Notes: generated by a model from the sequence alone, not told the origin. 64,000 bases of DNA from Aristolochia californica (GCA_029961685.1 JARWKL010000002.1:24644908-24708907), one strand, 5' to 3'. Positions 13,494 to 27,400 are shown, numbered from the stretch's first letter. Translations and numbers: made by a program.

Positions 13494-16400
13494 CGTTACA
13501 CATCATTAATCAATCAAAACATTTACAATGATCTATGATTGTTAGATCCACTTTTTGTTAGTAGGCAAAAACTGGGTCATTTGGCTTTGGTAAATATCCC
13601 ACCCCCCGTTAACTTGAGAATTTAATTTTTTCTACTCCTTGAAATTTTTGGATCAATAGATCATTTGTATCTTCAACATGTTTCATGCATGCATATCTAT
13701 ATTTAAAACATTTTAGGATCAATTAGAAATCTCTTTCTTATAAAATTCCGCCAAGCTATTAGCGGTTGTACTAATGGAATTTCCCAAACATGGATCACAA
13801 AACTTTGGTGTTCATTTTTAGTGCGTGAAATAATTTTCTTCACTTACATTTATTATAGTTATCAATTTTTGCATACATAAACTCTGAAATTTTCATATTG
13901 TTGTGATATATTTGCCTGATCTTTTTTGTTTACGAGAAAAATGGTAGAGAGAAAACTCAAGTTTTGATTTGAAAAAAAATTGAAAACCCAAAATGGAAAT
14001 GCACAAATTCTGAGAGAGATAATTCCAAAAAGTTGCTTGGATTTTTATGGATTGTAAACTCTTTTAGTTTTTATATAAATTAGGTTTTGCAATCATCAGA
14101 AAAGGGGGGCGAGAGACATTTTTAACTGAGTGTGGGCTCCCAAAATTTAAGTCATTTCTAACAAAAATTATAGCAGTTACACATCAATAATATATCAAAA
14201 TATTTACGATGATCTATGATTGTTAGGTCAGCTTTTTGTAAATAGGAAAAAAGTGGGTTTTTTGGCTATGGTAAATATCCCACCGCATGTTAACTTGAGA
14301 ATTTAATTTTTATCTACTCAAAATTTTTGGATCATTAGGTCATTTGCATCTTCAACATGTTTTAGGCATGCATATCCGTATTTAAAACATGTTAGGATCA
14401 ATTAGAAATCTCTTTCTTATAAAATTCGACCTTGCCATTAGGGGTTGTACTAGTGGCATTTCCCAAAAATGGGTAACAAAAAATTTGGTGTTCATTTGTT
14501 GTGCGAGAAATTATTTTCTTCACTTACATTTATTATAGTTTTAAATTTTTTGCATACATAAACTCTAAAATTTAATTTTTATTATGATCTATTTGTCATT
14601 TCTCTTTGTTCACAAGTAAAATGGGAGAGTGAAAACTCTAGTTTGGATTTGAAAAAAAATTGACCACCCAAAATGAAATGCACAAATGCTGAGAGAGATA
14701 ATTCCAAAGATTATCTGTGATTTTGAAGGATCGTAAAAAATTTTAGTTATTTATATATTAGGTTTTGCAATCATCAGAAAAGGGGGAGCGAGGTTTTTTA
14801 AACAATGTTGACACCAAACCATAAGTCATTTCTAAAAAAAATTAATGCCGATACACATCATTAATCGATCAAAACATTTACGATGATCTATGATTTTTAG
14901 GTCCGCTATTTTTAAAGAGGGAAAAAGTGGGTTGTTTGATTCTAGTAAATATCCCACCGCACTTGAGAATTTAAATTTTTTGACTCCTTGAAATTTTTGG
15001 ATCATTTGGTCATTTGCATCTTCAACATGTTTTAGTCATGCATATCCATATTTAAAATATGTTAGGATCAATTTGAAAGCTCTTTCTTATAAAATTCCAC
15101 CAAGCTATTAGGGTTTGTACTAGTGGAATTTCCAAAATATGGATAAAAAAACTTTTGTGTTCATTTTTAGTGCATGAAATAATTTTCTTGACTTACATTT
15201 ATTATAGTTTTCAATTTTTTGCATACATACACTCTATAATTTTTATTTTGGTGTGATCTATTTCCCTTATCTTTTTGTTAACAAGAAAAATTGGAGAGTG
15301 AAAATCCAAAATGAAAATGCACAAATGTTGAGAGAGATAATTCAAAAAAGTATCTGTGATTTTTTGGATTGTAAACTCTTTTAGTTTTTTATAAATTAGG
15401 TTTTGTAATCATCGAAAAAGGGGGGTGTGGCATTTTTAACTGTGTGTTAACTCCCAAACCATAAGTCATTTCTAAAAAATATTAATTCCATTACACATCA
15501 TTAATCGTTCAAAACATTTACGATGATCTATGATTTTTAGGTCCGCTTTTTGTAAATAGGCAAAAAGTAGGTTGTTTGGTTCTGGTAAATATCCCACCGC
15601 ACGTTAACTTGAGAATTTAAATTTTCCGACGCCTTGAAATTTTAGGATCATTAGGTGATTTGTATCTTCAACATGTTTTAGTCATGCATATCCACATTTA
15701 AAATATGTTAGGATCAATTGGAAATCTCTTTCTTATAAAATTCCACCAAGCTATTAGGGTTTGTACAGGTGGAATTTCCCAAACATGGATAACAAAACTT
15801 TTGTGTTCATTTTTAGTGCGTGAAATAATTTTCTTCACTTTCATTTATTATAGTTTTCAATTTTTTGCATACATAAACTCATAAATTTTCATTTTCTTGT
15901 GATCTATTTGCCTTATCCTTTTGTTTGCGAGAAAAATGGTAGAGTAAAAACTCAAGTTTGGATTTGAAAAAAAATTCAACATCCAAAATGGAAATTCACA
16001 ATTGGTGTGAGAGATAATTCCAAAAAGTATCTGTGATTTTTAGGATTGTAAACTCTTTTAGTCTTTTATATATTAGGTTTTGCAATCATCGAAGAAGGGG
16101 GGCGATGCATTTTTAACTGAGTTTTCACTCCCAAACCAGAAGCCATTTCTAACAAAAATTATAGCCGTTACACATCATTATTTGATCAAAATATTTACGA
16201 TGATCTATGATTTTTAGGTCCACTTTTTGTAAATAGGAAAGAAGTGGGTTGTTTGGCTCTGGTAAATATCCCACCACTCGTTGACTTAAGAATTTAAATT
16301 TTCTGACTCCTTGAAATTTTTGGATCATTAGGTCATTTACACCATCAACATGTTTCAGTCATGCATATCCATATTTAAAATATGTTAGGATCAATTAGAA

Positions 16401-16842
16401 ATCTCTTTCATATAAAATTCCACCAAGCTATTAGAGTTTGTATGGGTGGAATTTCCCAAACATGAACAACAAAACTTTTGTTTTCATTTTTAGTGCGTGA
16501 AATAATTTTCTTCTCTTACATTTATTATAGTTTTCAATTTTTTGCATGCATAAACTCTAAATTTTTTATTTTTTTGTGATCTATTAACCTTATCTTTTTA
16601 TTTAAGAGAAAAATGGGAGAGTGAAAACTGAATTGGATTTGAAAAATAATTGAACATCCAAAATGGAAATGCACAAAAGCTGAGAGAGATAATTCAAAAC
16701 ATTATCTGTGATTTTTATGGATTTTAAAATCTTTTAGTTTTTTTATAAATAGGTTTTTCAATCATCGGAAAAGGAGGGGTGGAGCATTTTTAACTGAGTG
16801 TTGACTCCCAAACTTTAGGTTATTTTTAACAAACATTATAGC

Positions 16843-18060
16843 CGTTACACATCATTAATCGATCAACACATTTCCAATGATCTATGATTGTTTGGTCTGC
16901 TTTGTGTAAATTGGAAAAAGTGGGTTGTTTGGCTCTGGTAAATATCCCACCACCCGTGAACTTGAGAATTAAATTTTTTTGACTCCTTGAAATATTTGGA
17001 TCATTCGATCATTTTCATCTTCAACATGTTTCAATCTCTTGCTTATAAAATTTCACCAAGCTATTAGGGGTTGTACTGGTGGAATTTCCCAAACATGGAT
17101 AACAAAATTTTGGTGCTCATTTTTAGTGCGTGAAATTATTTTCTTCACTAACATTTATAATAGTTTTCAATTTTTTGCATAGATATGCTCTGAAATTTTC
17201 TTTATGTTGTGATCTATTTGCCTTATCTTTTTGTTACCGAGAAAAATGGGAGAGTGAAAACTCAAGTTTGGATTTAAAAAATTTGAACATCCAAAATGGA
17301 AATGCACAAATACTGAGAGAGATCATTCAAAAAAGTATCTCTGATTTTTATGGATTGTAAACTCTTTCAGTTTTTAATAAATTGGGTTTTCCAATCATCG
17401 GAAAAGGGGTTGCGAGACATTTTTAATTGAGTGTTGACTCCCAAAACATAACTCATTTCTAACAAAAATTATAGTTGTTACACATCATTAATCGATGAAA
17501 ACATTTACGATGATCTATGATTGTAAGGTCCACTTTTTTTAAATAAGCCAAAAGTGGGCTGTTTGGCTTTGGTAAGTATCCCACCGCATGTTAACTTCAG
17601 ACTTTAATTTTTTCTACTCCTCGAAATTTTTGGTTAATTAGGTCATTTGCATCTTCAGCATGTTTGAAGCATGCATATCCATATTTAAAATATGTTACGA
17701 CCAATTAGAAATCTCTTTCAGTTTTTTTTATATTTGGTTTTTCAATTATCGAAAAAGGGGGGGCGAGGCATTTTTAACTAAGTGTTGACTCTCAAACCAT
17801 ATGTTAGGATCAATTAGAAATCTCTTCCTTAGAAAATTCCACCAAGCTATTAGGGGTTGTATTGGTGGAATTTCCCAAACATGAATAATAAAACTTAGGT
17901 GTTCTTTTTTAGTGTGTGAAATAATTTTATTTACTTACATTTATAATAGTTTTCAATTTTTTGCATACATGAACTCTAAAATGTTCATTTTATTGTGATC
18001 TTTTTGTTTACGTGAAAAATGGCAGAGTGAAAAATCAAGTTTGGATTTGAAAAAATGGAA
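16843..18060 (+). repeat. Duplicated block, copy 1 (partner 22013-23640), internally deleted
   Basis: Shares with 22013-23640 the phrases gatcaacacattt, gtgtaaattgg, atcgatgaaaac and the unusual joint caaaccatatgttagg, which fuses the end of one monomer to the middle of another (about 17797 here, 23298 there). This copy has lost a further ~45 bp near 17034, and about 0.4 kb near 17716, where aatctcttt joins cagtttttt. Confidence 0.75.
17476..17798 (+). repeat. Truncated monomer
   Basis: Only about 320 bp. Near 17716 the phrase aaatctcttt is joined to cagtttttttta, dropping the second dyad and the central T-rich part. Near 17797 the unit end is fused to atatgttagg in the middle of the next unit. 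Confidence 0.8.
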
Positions 18061-19224
18061 ATGCAAAAATTCTAAGAGAGATAATTCCAACGATTATTTG
18101 TGATTTTTAAGGAACGTAAACAATTTTAGTTATTTATATATTAGGTTTTGGAATCATCGGAAAAGGGGGGCAAGGTATTTTTAACAGTGTTGACTCCCAA
18201 ACCATAAGTCATTTCTAAGAAAAATTAATGCCATTTCATATCATTAATCGATCAAAACATTTACAATGATCTATGATTTTTAGGTCCGCTATTTGTAAAT
18301 AGGCAAAAAGTGGGTTGTTTGGCTCTGTTTAATATCCCATTGCACATTAACTTGATAATTTAAATTTTCTGACTAGTTGAAATTTTTGGATCATTAGGTC
18401 ATTTGCATCTTCAACATGTTTTAGTCATGCATATCCATATTTAAAATATGTTAGGATCAGTTGGAAATCTCTTTCTTATAAAATTCCACCAAGCTATTAG
18501 GGTTTATACTGGTGAAATTTCTCAAACATGGATAACAAAACTTTTGTGTTCATTTTTATTGCGTGAATTAATTTTCTTCACTTACATTTATTATAGTTTT
18601 CAATTTTTTGCATACATAAACTCCAAAATTTTCATTTTGTTGTGATCTATTTGCCTTATCATTTTGTTTACGAGAAAAACGGGAGAGTGAAAACTCAAGT
18701 TTGGATTTGAAAAAGAATTGAACATCCAAAGTGGAAATACAAAGATGCTGAGAGAGATAATTCTAAAAAGTATCGGTGATTTTTATGGATTGTAAACTCT
18801 TTTAGTTTTTTATAAATTATGTTTTGCAATCATCGGAAAAGGGGGGTGTGGCATTTTTAACTCAGTGTTGACTCCCAAACCAAAAGTCATTTCTAACGAA
18901 AATTATAGCCGTTACACATCATTAATTGATCTAAACATTTACGATAATCTATAATTGTTCGGTCCACTTTTTTTAAATAGGCAAAAAGTGGCTTGTATGG
19001 CTCTTGTAAATATCCTACCGCACGATAACTTGAGAATTTAATTTTTTCTACTTCTTGAATTTTTTTTATCATTAGGTCATTATCATCTTCAACATGTTCC
19101 AGACATGCATATCCATATTTAAAATATGTTAGGATCAATTAGAAATCTCTTTCATACAAAATTCTACCAAGCTATTACGTGTTGTACTAGTGGAATTTTC
19201 CAATCATGGATAACAAAACTTTTC

Positions 19225-19250
19225 TGTTCATTTACTTGTGATCTATTTTG
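19225..19250 (+). repeat. Deletion joint (about 0.1 kb), class shared with 29143
   Basis: Gttcattta is joined to cttgtgatctatt near 19231, removing the gtgaaataattttcttcac and caattttttgc phrases. A similar loss lies near 29143, where both flanks end in ttcatttt. The two joints differ in detail and probably arose independently between the same pair of short direct repeats. Confidence 0.7.
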
Positions 19251-20112
19251 CTTATCTTTTTTTTTACGAGAAAAATGGCATAGAGAAAACTCAAGTTTGG
19301 ATTTGAAAAAAAATTCAACATCCAAAATGGAAATGCACAAATGGTGAGAGAGATAATTCCAAAAAGTATCTGTGATTTTTAGGATTTTAAACTCTTTTAG
19401 TTTTTTATGTATTAGGTTTTGCAATCATCGGAATAGTGGGGGAAAGACATTTTTAATTGAGTGTTGACTCCCAAACTATAAGTCATTTCTAACAAAATTT
19501 ATAGCCGATACACATTATTAATTGATCAAAACATGTATGTTGATCTATGATTATTAGGTCCGCTTTTTGTAAATTAGCTAAAAGTCGGTTTGGCTCTAGT
19601 AAATATTCCACCGCACTTTAACTTGAGAATTTAATTTTTCCGACTCCTTAAAATTTTTGGATCATTACATCATTTTCATCTTCAACATGCTTCAGACATG
19701 CATATCCATATTTAAAAAATGTTAGGATCAATTAGAACTCTCTTTCCTATAAAATTCCACAAAGCTATTAGGGGTTGTGCAGGTGGAATTTCCCAAAAAT
19801 GGATAACAAAACTGTGGTGTTAATTTTTAGTGTGTGAAATAATTTTCTTCAGTTACATTTATTATAGTTTTAAATTTTTTGCATACATGAACTCTGAAAT
19901 TTTCTTTTTGTTGTGATCTATTAGCCTTATCTTTTTGCTTATGAGAAAAATAGGAGAGTGAAAACTCATGTTTGGATTTGAAAAAAAAAAGTGAACATCC
20001 AAAATGGAAGTGCACAAATGTTGAGAGAGATCATTCCAAAAAGTATCTATGATTTTTATGGATTGTAAACTCTTTTAGTTTTTTATAAATTAGATTTTGT
20101 TATCATATGAAA

Positions 20113-20131
20113 GGGGGGGGGGGGGGGGGGG
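20113..20131 (+). repeat. G run, 19 bases
   Basis: Monomer G-run position; followed by aggg and a shortened gcattttt region. Confidence 0.95.
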
Positions 20132-21204
20132 AGGGTTTAACTGAGTGTTGACTCCCAAACCATAAGTCATTTCTAACAAAAATTATAACCGTTACATAGT
20201 TTTAATTGATCAAAACATTTACGATGATCTATGAATGTTAGGTCTGCTTTTTTTAAATAGGCAAAAACTGGGTTGTTTAGCTCTAGTAAATATCCCACCA
20301 CACGTTAACTTGAGAAATTAATTTTTTCTACTCCTTGAAATTTTTGGATCATTAGGTCATTTGCATCTTCAAAATGTTTCAGGCATGAATATTCATATTT
20401 AAAACATGTTAGTATCAATTAGAAATCTCTTTCGTATGAAATTCCACCAAGCTATTAAGGGTTGCACTGGTGGAATTTCCCAAACATGGATAACAAAACT
20501 TTGGTGTTAATTTTTAGTAGGTTAAATAATTTTCTTTACTTACATTTGTTATACATAAACTCTGAAATTTTCATTTTCTTGTGATCTATTTGCCTTATAT
20601 TTTTGTTTACGAGAAAAATTAGAGTGAAAACTCAAGTTTGGATTTGAAAAAAAATTGAACATCCAAAATATAAATGCACAAATGTTGAGAGAGATAATTC
20701 CAAAAAGTGTCTAGGGTTTTTATGGATTGTAAACTCTTTTAGTTTTTTTATAAATTAGGATATGCAATCATCGGAAAAGGGGCGGCAAGGTATTTTTAAC
20801 TGAGTGTTGACTCCCAAACCATAAGTTATTTTTAACTAAAATTATAGCCATTACACATCAATAATTGATCAAAACATTTACGATGATCTATGATTGTTAG
20901 GTCCGTTGTTTGTAAATAGGCAAAAAGTGGGTTGTTTGGCTCTGGTATATCTCACCACACGTTAACTTGAGAATTTTTTTTTCTACTCAAAATTTTTGGA
21001 TCTTTAGATCATTTGCATCTTCAACATGTTTCAGGCATTCAGATCCGTATTTAAAACATGTTACGATCAATTAGAAATCTCTTTATTATAAAATTCCACC
21101 AAGCTGTTAGGGGTTGTACTAGTGTAATTTCTCAAACATAGATAACAAAACTTTGGTGTTCTTTTTTAGTGCGTGAAATAATTTTCTTCACTTACATTTA
21201 TTAT

Positions 21205-21235
21205 AGTTTTCAATTTTTTGTAAACTCTTTTAGTT
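21205..21235 (+). repeat. Deletion joint (about 0.2 kb lost)
   Basis: Caattttttg is joined to taaactcttttag near 21219-21221. A shared ttg at the joint is compatible with end joining. The unit lacks the A-run and the gagagagataattcc phrase. Confidence 0.7.
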
Positions 21236-22012
21236 TTTTATAAAGAGGTTATACAATCATTGGAAAAGTGGGGGTGGGGCATTTTTAACTGAGTATTGAC
21301 TCCCAAACCATAAGTCATTTCTTAAAAAAATTATAGCCATTACACATCATTAATTGATCAAAACTTTTACAATGATCTATGATTGTCAGGTCCACTTTTT
21401 TTAAATAGGCAAAAAGTGGCTTGTTTGGCTCTAATAATCCCACCACACAATAACTGGAGAATTTAATTTTTTCTACTTCTTTAATTTTTTGGATCATTAG
21501 GTCATTTGCATCTTCAACATGTTTCAGGCATGCATATCCATATTTAACACATGGTAGGATCAATTAGAAATTTCTTTCTTATAAAATTCCACACGCTCTT
21601 AGGGATTGTACTGGTGGAATTTCCCAAACGTGGATAACAAAACTTTGGTATTCACTTTTAGTGCATGAAATAATTTTTTTCTCTTACGTTTATTATAGTT
21701 TTCAATTTTTTGCATACATAAACTCTAAAATTTTCTTTTTCTTGTGATCTATTTGCCTTATCTTTTTGTTTACGAGAAAAATGGCAGAGGGGAAACACAA
21801 GTTTGGATTTGAAAAAAAATTGAACATCCAAAATGGAAATGCACAAATGCTGAGAGAGACAATTCTAATAATTATCAGTGATTTTTAAGGATCGTAAAAA
21901 TTTTTAGTTATTTATATATTAAATTTTGCAATTAACGAAAAAGTGGGGGCGAGGCATTTTTAACTAGGTGTTGACTCCCAAATGATATGTCATTTCTAAA
22001 AAATATTATAGC

Positions 22013-23640
22013 CGTTACACATCATTAATCGATCAACACATTTGTGATGATCTATGATTGTTTGGTCTGCTTTGTGTAAATTGGAAAAAAGTAGGTTGTT
22101 TGCCTCTGGTAAATATCCCACCGCACGTTAACTTGAGAATTTAATTTTTTTGACTCCTTGAAATTTTTGGATCATTAGATCATTTTCATCTTCAACATGT
22201 TTCAGTCATACATATCCATATTTAAAAAATTTTAGGATAAATTAGAAATATCTTGCTTATAAAATTCCACCATGCTATTAGGAGTTGTACTGATGGAATT
22301 TCCCAAACATGGATAACAAAATTTTGGTGTTCATTTTTAGTGCGTAAAATAATTTTCTTCATTTACATTTATAAGAGTTTTCAATTTTTTGCATAGATAA
22401 GCTCTGAAATTTTCATTATGTTGTGATCTATTTGCCTTATCTTTATGTTTACGAGAAAAAAGGGAGAGTGAAAACACAAGTTTGAATTTAAAAAATAAAT
22501 TGAACATCCAAAATGGAAACGCACAAATGCTGAGAGAGATCATTCAAAAAAGTATTTGTGATTTTTATGGATTGTAAACTCTTTTAGTTTTTATAAATTA
22601 GGTTTTGCAATCATCGGAAAAGAGTGGTGGGGGGGGGGGGGGGGGAGGGGGGGGGTGACCTTTTTAATTGAGTGTTGACTTCCAAAACATAAGTCATTTC
22701 TAACAAAAATTATAGTCGTTACACATCATTAATCGATGAAAACTTTTACGATGATCTATGATTCTAAGGACCGCTTTTTAAAATAGGCAAAAAGTTGGTT
22801 GTTTGGCTCTGGTAAACATTCCACCACTCGTAAACTTGAGAATTTAATTTTTTCTACTCCTTGAAATTTTTGGATCATTAGGTCATTTGCATCTTCAACA
22901 TATTTCTGGCATGCACATCCATATTTAAAACATGTTACGATCAATTAGAAATCCCTTTCTTGCAAAATTCCACCAAGCTATTAGGGGATGTACTGGTGGA
23001 ATTTCCCAAACATGGATAACAAAACTTTGGTGTTCATTTTTAGAGCATGAAATAATTTTCTTCACTTAAATTTATTATATTTTTCAATATTTTGCATACA
23101 TAAACTCATAAATTTTCATTTTCTTGTGATCTATTTGCCTTATCCTTTTGTTTATGAGAAAAATGGCGGAGTGAAAACTCAAGTTTGGATTTGAAAAAAA
23201 ATTGAATGTCCAAAAAGGAAATGCACAAATTCTGAGAGAGATAATTTCAAAAAGTATCAGTGATTTTTAAGGATTGTAAATTCTTTTAGTTTTACAAACC
23301 ATATGTTAGGATCAGTTAGAAATCTCTTTCTTAGAAAATTCCACCAAGCTATTAGGGGTTGTATTGGTGGAATTTCCCAAACATGAATAATAAAACTTTG
23401 GTGATCTTTTTTAGTGTGTGAAATAATTTTCTTCACTTACATTTATAATAGTTTTCAATTTTTTGCATACATAAACTCTAAAATTTTCATTTTGTTGTGA
23501 TCTATTTGCCTTATCTTTTTGTTTACGAGAAACATGGGAGAGTGAAAACTCAAGTTTGGATTTGAAAAAAAATTGAACATCCAAAATGGAAATGCAAAAA
23601 TTCTGAGAGAGACAATTCTAAAAAGTATTAGTGCTATTTA
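22013..23640 (+). repeat. Duplicated block, copy 2 (partner 16843-18060)
   Basis: Carries the same joint caaaccatatgttagg near 23298 and the following variants (ttagaaaattcc, gaataataaaac). It keeps the ~0.4 kb missing in the partner, but lost the stretch between ttttagtttta and caaacc that the partner retains. The shared joint predates the duplication and the private deletions came after it. The offset is about 5.2 kb before the deleted parts. Confidence 0.75.
22629..22655 (+). repeat. Interrupted G run (17 + 9)
   Basis: Seventeen Gs, one A, nine Gs at the usual monomer position. Confidence 0.95.
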
Positions 23641-24059
23641 AGGATTGTAAACACTTATAGTTGTTAAATATAAGGTTTTGCAATCATCGAAAAGGCGGGT
23701 GGCATTTTTAACTGAATGTTGACTCCCAAACCATAAGTCATTTCTATCCAAAATTATAGCCATTACACGTCATTAATTGATCAAAACATTTATGATGATG
23801 TATGATTGTTAGGTCAGTTTTTGTAAATAGCCAAAAAATTGGTTGTTTGGCTCTAGTAAATATCCCACCGCATGTTAACTTGAGAATTTAATTTTTTCTA
23901 CTCCATGAAATTTTTGGATCATTAGGACATTAGCATCTTCAACAAGTTTCAGGCATGCATATCCATATTTAAAACAAGTTATGATCAATTAGAAATCTCT
24001 TTCTTATAAAATTCCATACGCTATTAGGGGTTGTACTGGTGGAATTTCTCAAACATGGA

Positions 24060-24110
24060 TAACAAAACTTTTGTGTTCATTTTTAGTGCGTGAAAATGTG
24101 GGTTGTTTTG
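24060..24110 (+). repeat. Deletion joint between monomers
   Basis: Near 24093 gtgcgtgaaa runs directly into atgtgggttgtttt, which belongs about 85 bp into the next unit. About 0.43 kb is missing, including a G run and an anchor. The short shared gaaaa/aaaag stretch at the joint suggests a microhomology-mediated event. Confidence 0.7.
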
Positions 24111-24696
24111 CTCTGATAAATATCCCACCGTACGTTAACTTGAGAATTTAATTTTTTCTACTCTTTGAAATTTTTGGATCATTAGGTGATTGGCATCTTC
24201 AACATGTTGCAGGCATATCCATATTTAAAGATTGTTAGGATCAATTAGAAATCTCTTTTTTTTTTTAAATTCCACCAAGCTATTAGGGGTTGTACTAGTG
24301 GAATTTCCTAAACATGGATAACAAAACTTTGGTGTTCTTTTTTAGTGCGTCAAATAATTTTCTTCACTTACATTTATTATAGTTTTCAATTTTTTTGCAT
24401 ACAAAAACTCTAAAATTTTCATTTTTTTTGTGATCTATTTGCCTTATCTTTTTATTTATGAGAAAAATGGGAGAGTGAAAACTCAAGTTTGGATTTGAAA
24501 ATAAATTCAACATCCCAAATGGAAATACACAGATGCTGAGAGAGATAATTCCAAAAATTATCTTCGATTTAAGGATTATAAACTCTTTTAGTTTTTTATA
24601 TATTAGGTTTTGCAATGATCGAAAAATGGTGGACGAGGCATTTTTAACTGAGTGTTGACTCCCATACCATAAGTAATTTCTAACAAAAAGTATCAC

Positions 24697-25000
24697 CGTT
24701 ACAAATCCTTAATCTAACCAAACATTTACGATTATCTATGATTGTTAGGTTTGCTTTTTGTAAATAGGCAAAAAGTGGGTTGTTTGACTCTAGAAAATAT
24801 CCTACTGCTGGTTAATTTGAGAATTTATTTTTTCTACTCTTCTAAATTTTTGGATTATTAGGTCATTTGCATCTTCAACATGCTTCAGGCATGCATATCC
24901 ATAATTAAAACATGTTAGAATCAATTAGAAATCTCATTCGTATAAAATTCCTCCAAGCTATTAGGGGTTGTACTAGTGGAATTTCCCAAACATGGATAAC
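24697..25000 (+). repeat. Monomer related to 28146 (five-monomer spacing)
   Basis: The run-in aacaaaaagtatc followed by c/t-rich gttac, and the anchor variant ttaatct(aa/ca)ccaaa, occur here and at 28146 but in no other unit I noticed. The spacing is about 3,449 bp. Resemblance past the first 150 bp is looser. Confidence 0.55.
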
Positions 25001-26660
25001 AAAACATAGGTGTTCATTTTTAGTGCGTGAAATAGCTTTTTTCACTTACATTTATTATAGTTTTCGATTTTTTTGCATACATAAACTCTAAAATTTTCAT
25101 TTTTTGTGATTTATTTGCCTTATCTTTTTGTTTACGAGAAAAATGGGAGAGTGAAAACTCTTCTTTGGATCAGAAAAAAAAATTAAATATCCAAAATGGA
25201 ATTGCACAAATTCTGAGAGAGAAAATTGCAAAAAGTATATGTGATTTTTTAGGAATCTAAACTCTTTTAGTTTTTTATATATTAGGTTTTGTAATCATCG
25301 AAAAATGGGGGGCGAGGTATTTTTAATTGAGTGTAGACTCCCAAACCATAAGTCATTTCTAACAAAAATTATAGTCATTACATATCATTAATCGATCAAG
25401 ACATTTATGATCAATGATTGTTAGGTCCGCATTTTTTAAATAGTCAAAAAGTGGTTTGTTTGGCTCTAGTGATCCTACCGCAAGTTAAGTTGAGAATTTA
25501 ATTTTTTCTACTATTTCAAATTTTTGGATCATTAGAGATCATTTGCATCTTCAACATGTTTTACGCATGCATATCCATATTTAAAACATGTTAGGATCAA
25601 TTAGAAATCTCTTTCTTATCAAATTCCACCAAGCTATTAGTGGTTGTACTAGTAGAATTTCCCGAACATAGATAACAAAACTTTGGTGTTCTTTTTTAGT
25701 GTGTGAGATAATTTTCTTCACTTATATTTATTATAGTTTTCAATTTTTTGCATGCAAAAACTCAAAATTTTTAATTTTTTTGTGTTCTTTTTGCCTTTTC
25801 TTTTTGTTTAAGAGAAAAAAGGGAGAGTGAAAACTCAAGTATGGAAGTAAAAAAAAATTGAACCTCATAAAAGGAAATGAAAAAATGCTGAGAGAGACAA
25901 TTCCAACAAGTATCTGTGATTTTTAAGGATTGTAAACTCTTTTAGTTTTTTATATATTAGGTTTTGCAATCATCCGAAAAGGGGTGGTGAGGCATCTTTA
26001 ACTTTGTGTTGACTCCAAAACCATAAGTCATTTCTAAAAAAAATTATAGCCGTTAGACATCATTAATTGATCAAGACATTTATGATGATCTATGATTGTT
26101 AGGTCCACTTTTTGTAAATAGGCAAAAAGTTCTTTGCCTCTGGTAAATATCCCGCCGCACGTTAACTTGAGAATTTAATTTTTTTCTACTGTTCTAAATT
26201 TTTCGATCATTAGGTTATTTTGCATCTTCAACAAGTTTTAGGCATTCATATCTATATTTAAAACATGTTAGGATCAATTCAAAATATCTTTCTTATAAAA
26301 TTCCACCAAGCTATTAGGGGTTGTAATAGTGGAATTTCCCAAACATGGATAACAAAACTTTGGTGTTCATTTTTAGTGTGTGAAATAATTTTCTTAACTT
26401 ACATTTAATTATAGTTTTAAATTTTTTGCAAACATAAACTCAAAAATTTTCATTTTGTTGTGATCTATTTGCCTTCTCTTTTTGTTTACGAGAAAAATGG
26501 AAGAGTGAAAACTCCAGGTTGGATTTGAAAAAATATTGAATATCCAAAATAGAAATGCACAAATGGTTAGGGAGATAATTCCAAAAAGTATCTGTGATTT
26601 CTAAGGATTTTAAATTATTTTAATGTTTTATATATTAGGTTTTCCAATCAGTGGAAAAGA

Positions 26661-26694
26661 GGGGGGGGGAGGGGGGGGGGGGGGGGGGGGGGGG
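26661..26694 (+). repeat. Interrupted G run (9 + 24)
   Basis: Nine Gs, one A, 24 Gs at the usual monomer position. Read in frame it encodes a polyglycine stretch inside a spurious 60-residue frame. Confidence 0.95.
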
Positions 26695-27356
26695 TGCATG
26701 TCATATTTAACTGAGTGTTTGACTCCCGAACCACAAGTCATTTCTAACAATAATTATAGCCGTTACACATCATTAATCCATCAAAACATTTACGATGATC
26801 TATGATTGTTAGGTCTGCTTTTTGTAAATAGGCAAAAAGTGGGTTGTATGGCTCTTGTAAATATCACTAGAGAATTTAGGTTTTTCAACTCCTTGAATTT
26901 TTTGGATCATTAGGTCATTTGCGTCTTTAACATGTATCAGGCATGCATATCCATTTTTAAAACATGTTAGGATCAAATAGAAATCTCTTTCCAATGAAAT
27001 TTCACCAAGCTATTAGGGGTTGTACAAGTGGATTTTCCCAAACATGGACAAAAAAACTTTGGTGTTCATTTTTAGAGCGTGAAATAATTTTCTGCACTTA
27101 CATTTATTAAAGTTATCAATTTTTTGCATACATAAGCTCTAAAACTTTCATTTTGTAATAATCAATATGCCTTATCTTTTTGTTTACGAGAAAAATGGGA
27201 GAGTGAAAACTCAAGTTTGGATTTGAAAAAAAATTTAACATCCAAAAGGGAAATGTACAAATGCTGAGAGAGATAATTCCAAAAAGTATTTTTTATTTTT
27301 AAGGATTTTAAACTCTTTTATTTTTTTAAAAATTAGGTTTTGCGATCATCGGAAAA

Positions 27357-27399
<43 letters not shown>
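27357..27399 (+). repeat. G run, 43 bases (longest in the window)
   Basis: Uninterrupted G run at the usual monomer position, followed by tgggggcgagg. Homopolymers this long are prone to length error in sequencing. Confidence 0.9.

Positions 27400-27400
<1 letters not shown>

Larger units (their letters stand above)
18910..23760 (+). repeat. Second higher-order block with subtypes A-B-C-D-A-B
   Basis: Anchors 18910 (A), 19506 (B), 20190 (C), 20849 (D), 21338 (A) and 22013 (B) repeat the subtype order seen at 6.8-13.5 kb. The stretch 19440-21960 matches 7440-10100 unit for unit at a distance of about 12.0 kb. Shared markers include gttacat followed by g/t-rich ttaattgatc (8175 and 20190), gaaaaattag with a missing segment (8617 and 20615), and gtggcttgtttggc plus tttaacacatg (9542 and 21338). 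Confidence 0.7.

Noticed and set aside
16843..16960. Possible second retroelement or foreign insertion near the short units at 17-18 kb
   Set aside because: All sequence there can be assigned to monomer segments; the short spacing is explained by deletions.
21315..21563. Third recurring - strand frame with GYACLKHVEDAND (also 11494, 18893, 48383)
   Set aside because: Same explanation: it lies across the monomer start and the first dyad, and is disrupted in most units.
26623..26805. Small glycine-rich protein
   Set aside because: The glycines come from the expanded G run; flanking residues are satellite sequence.
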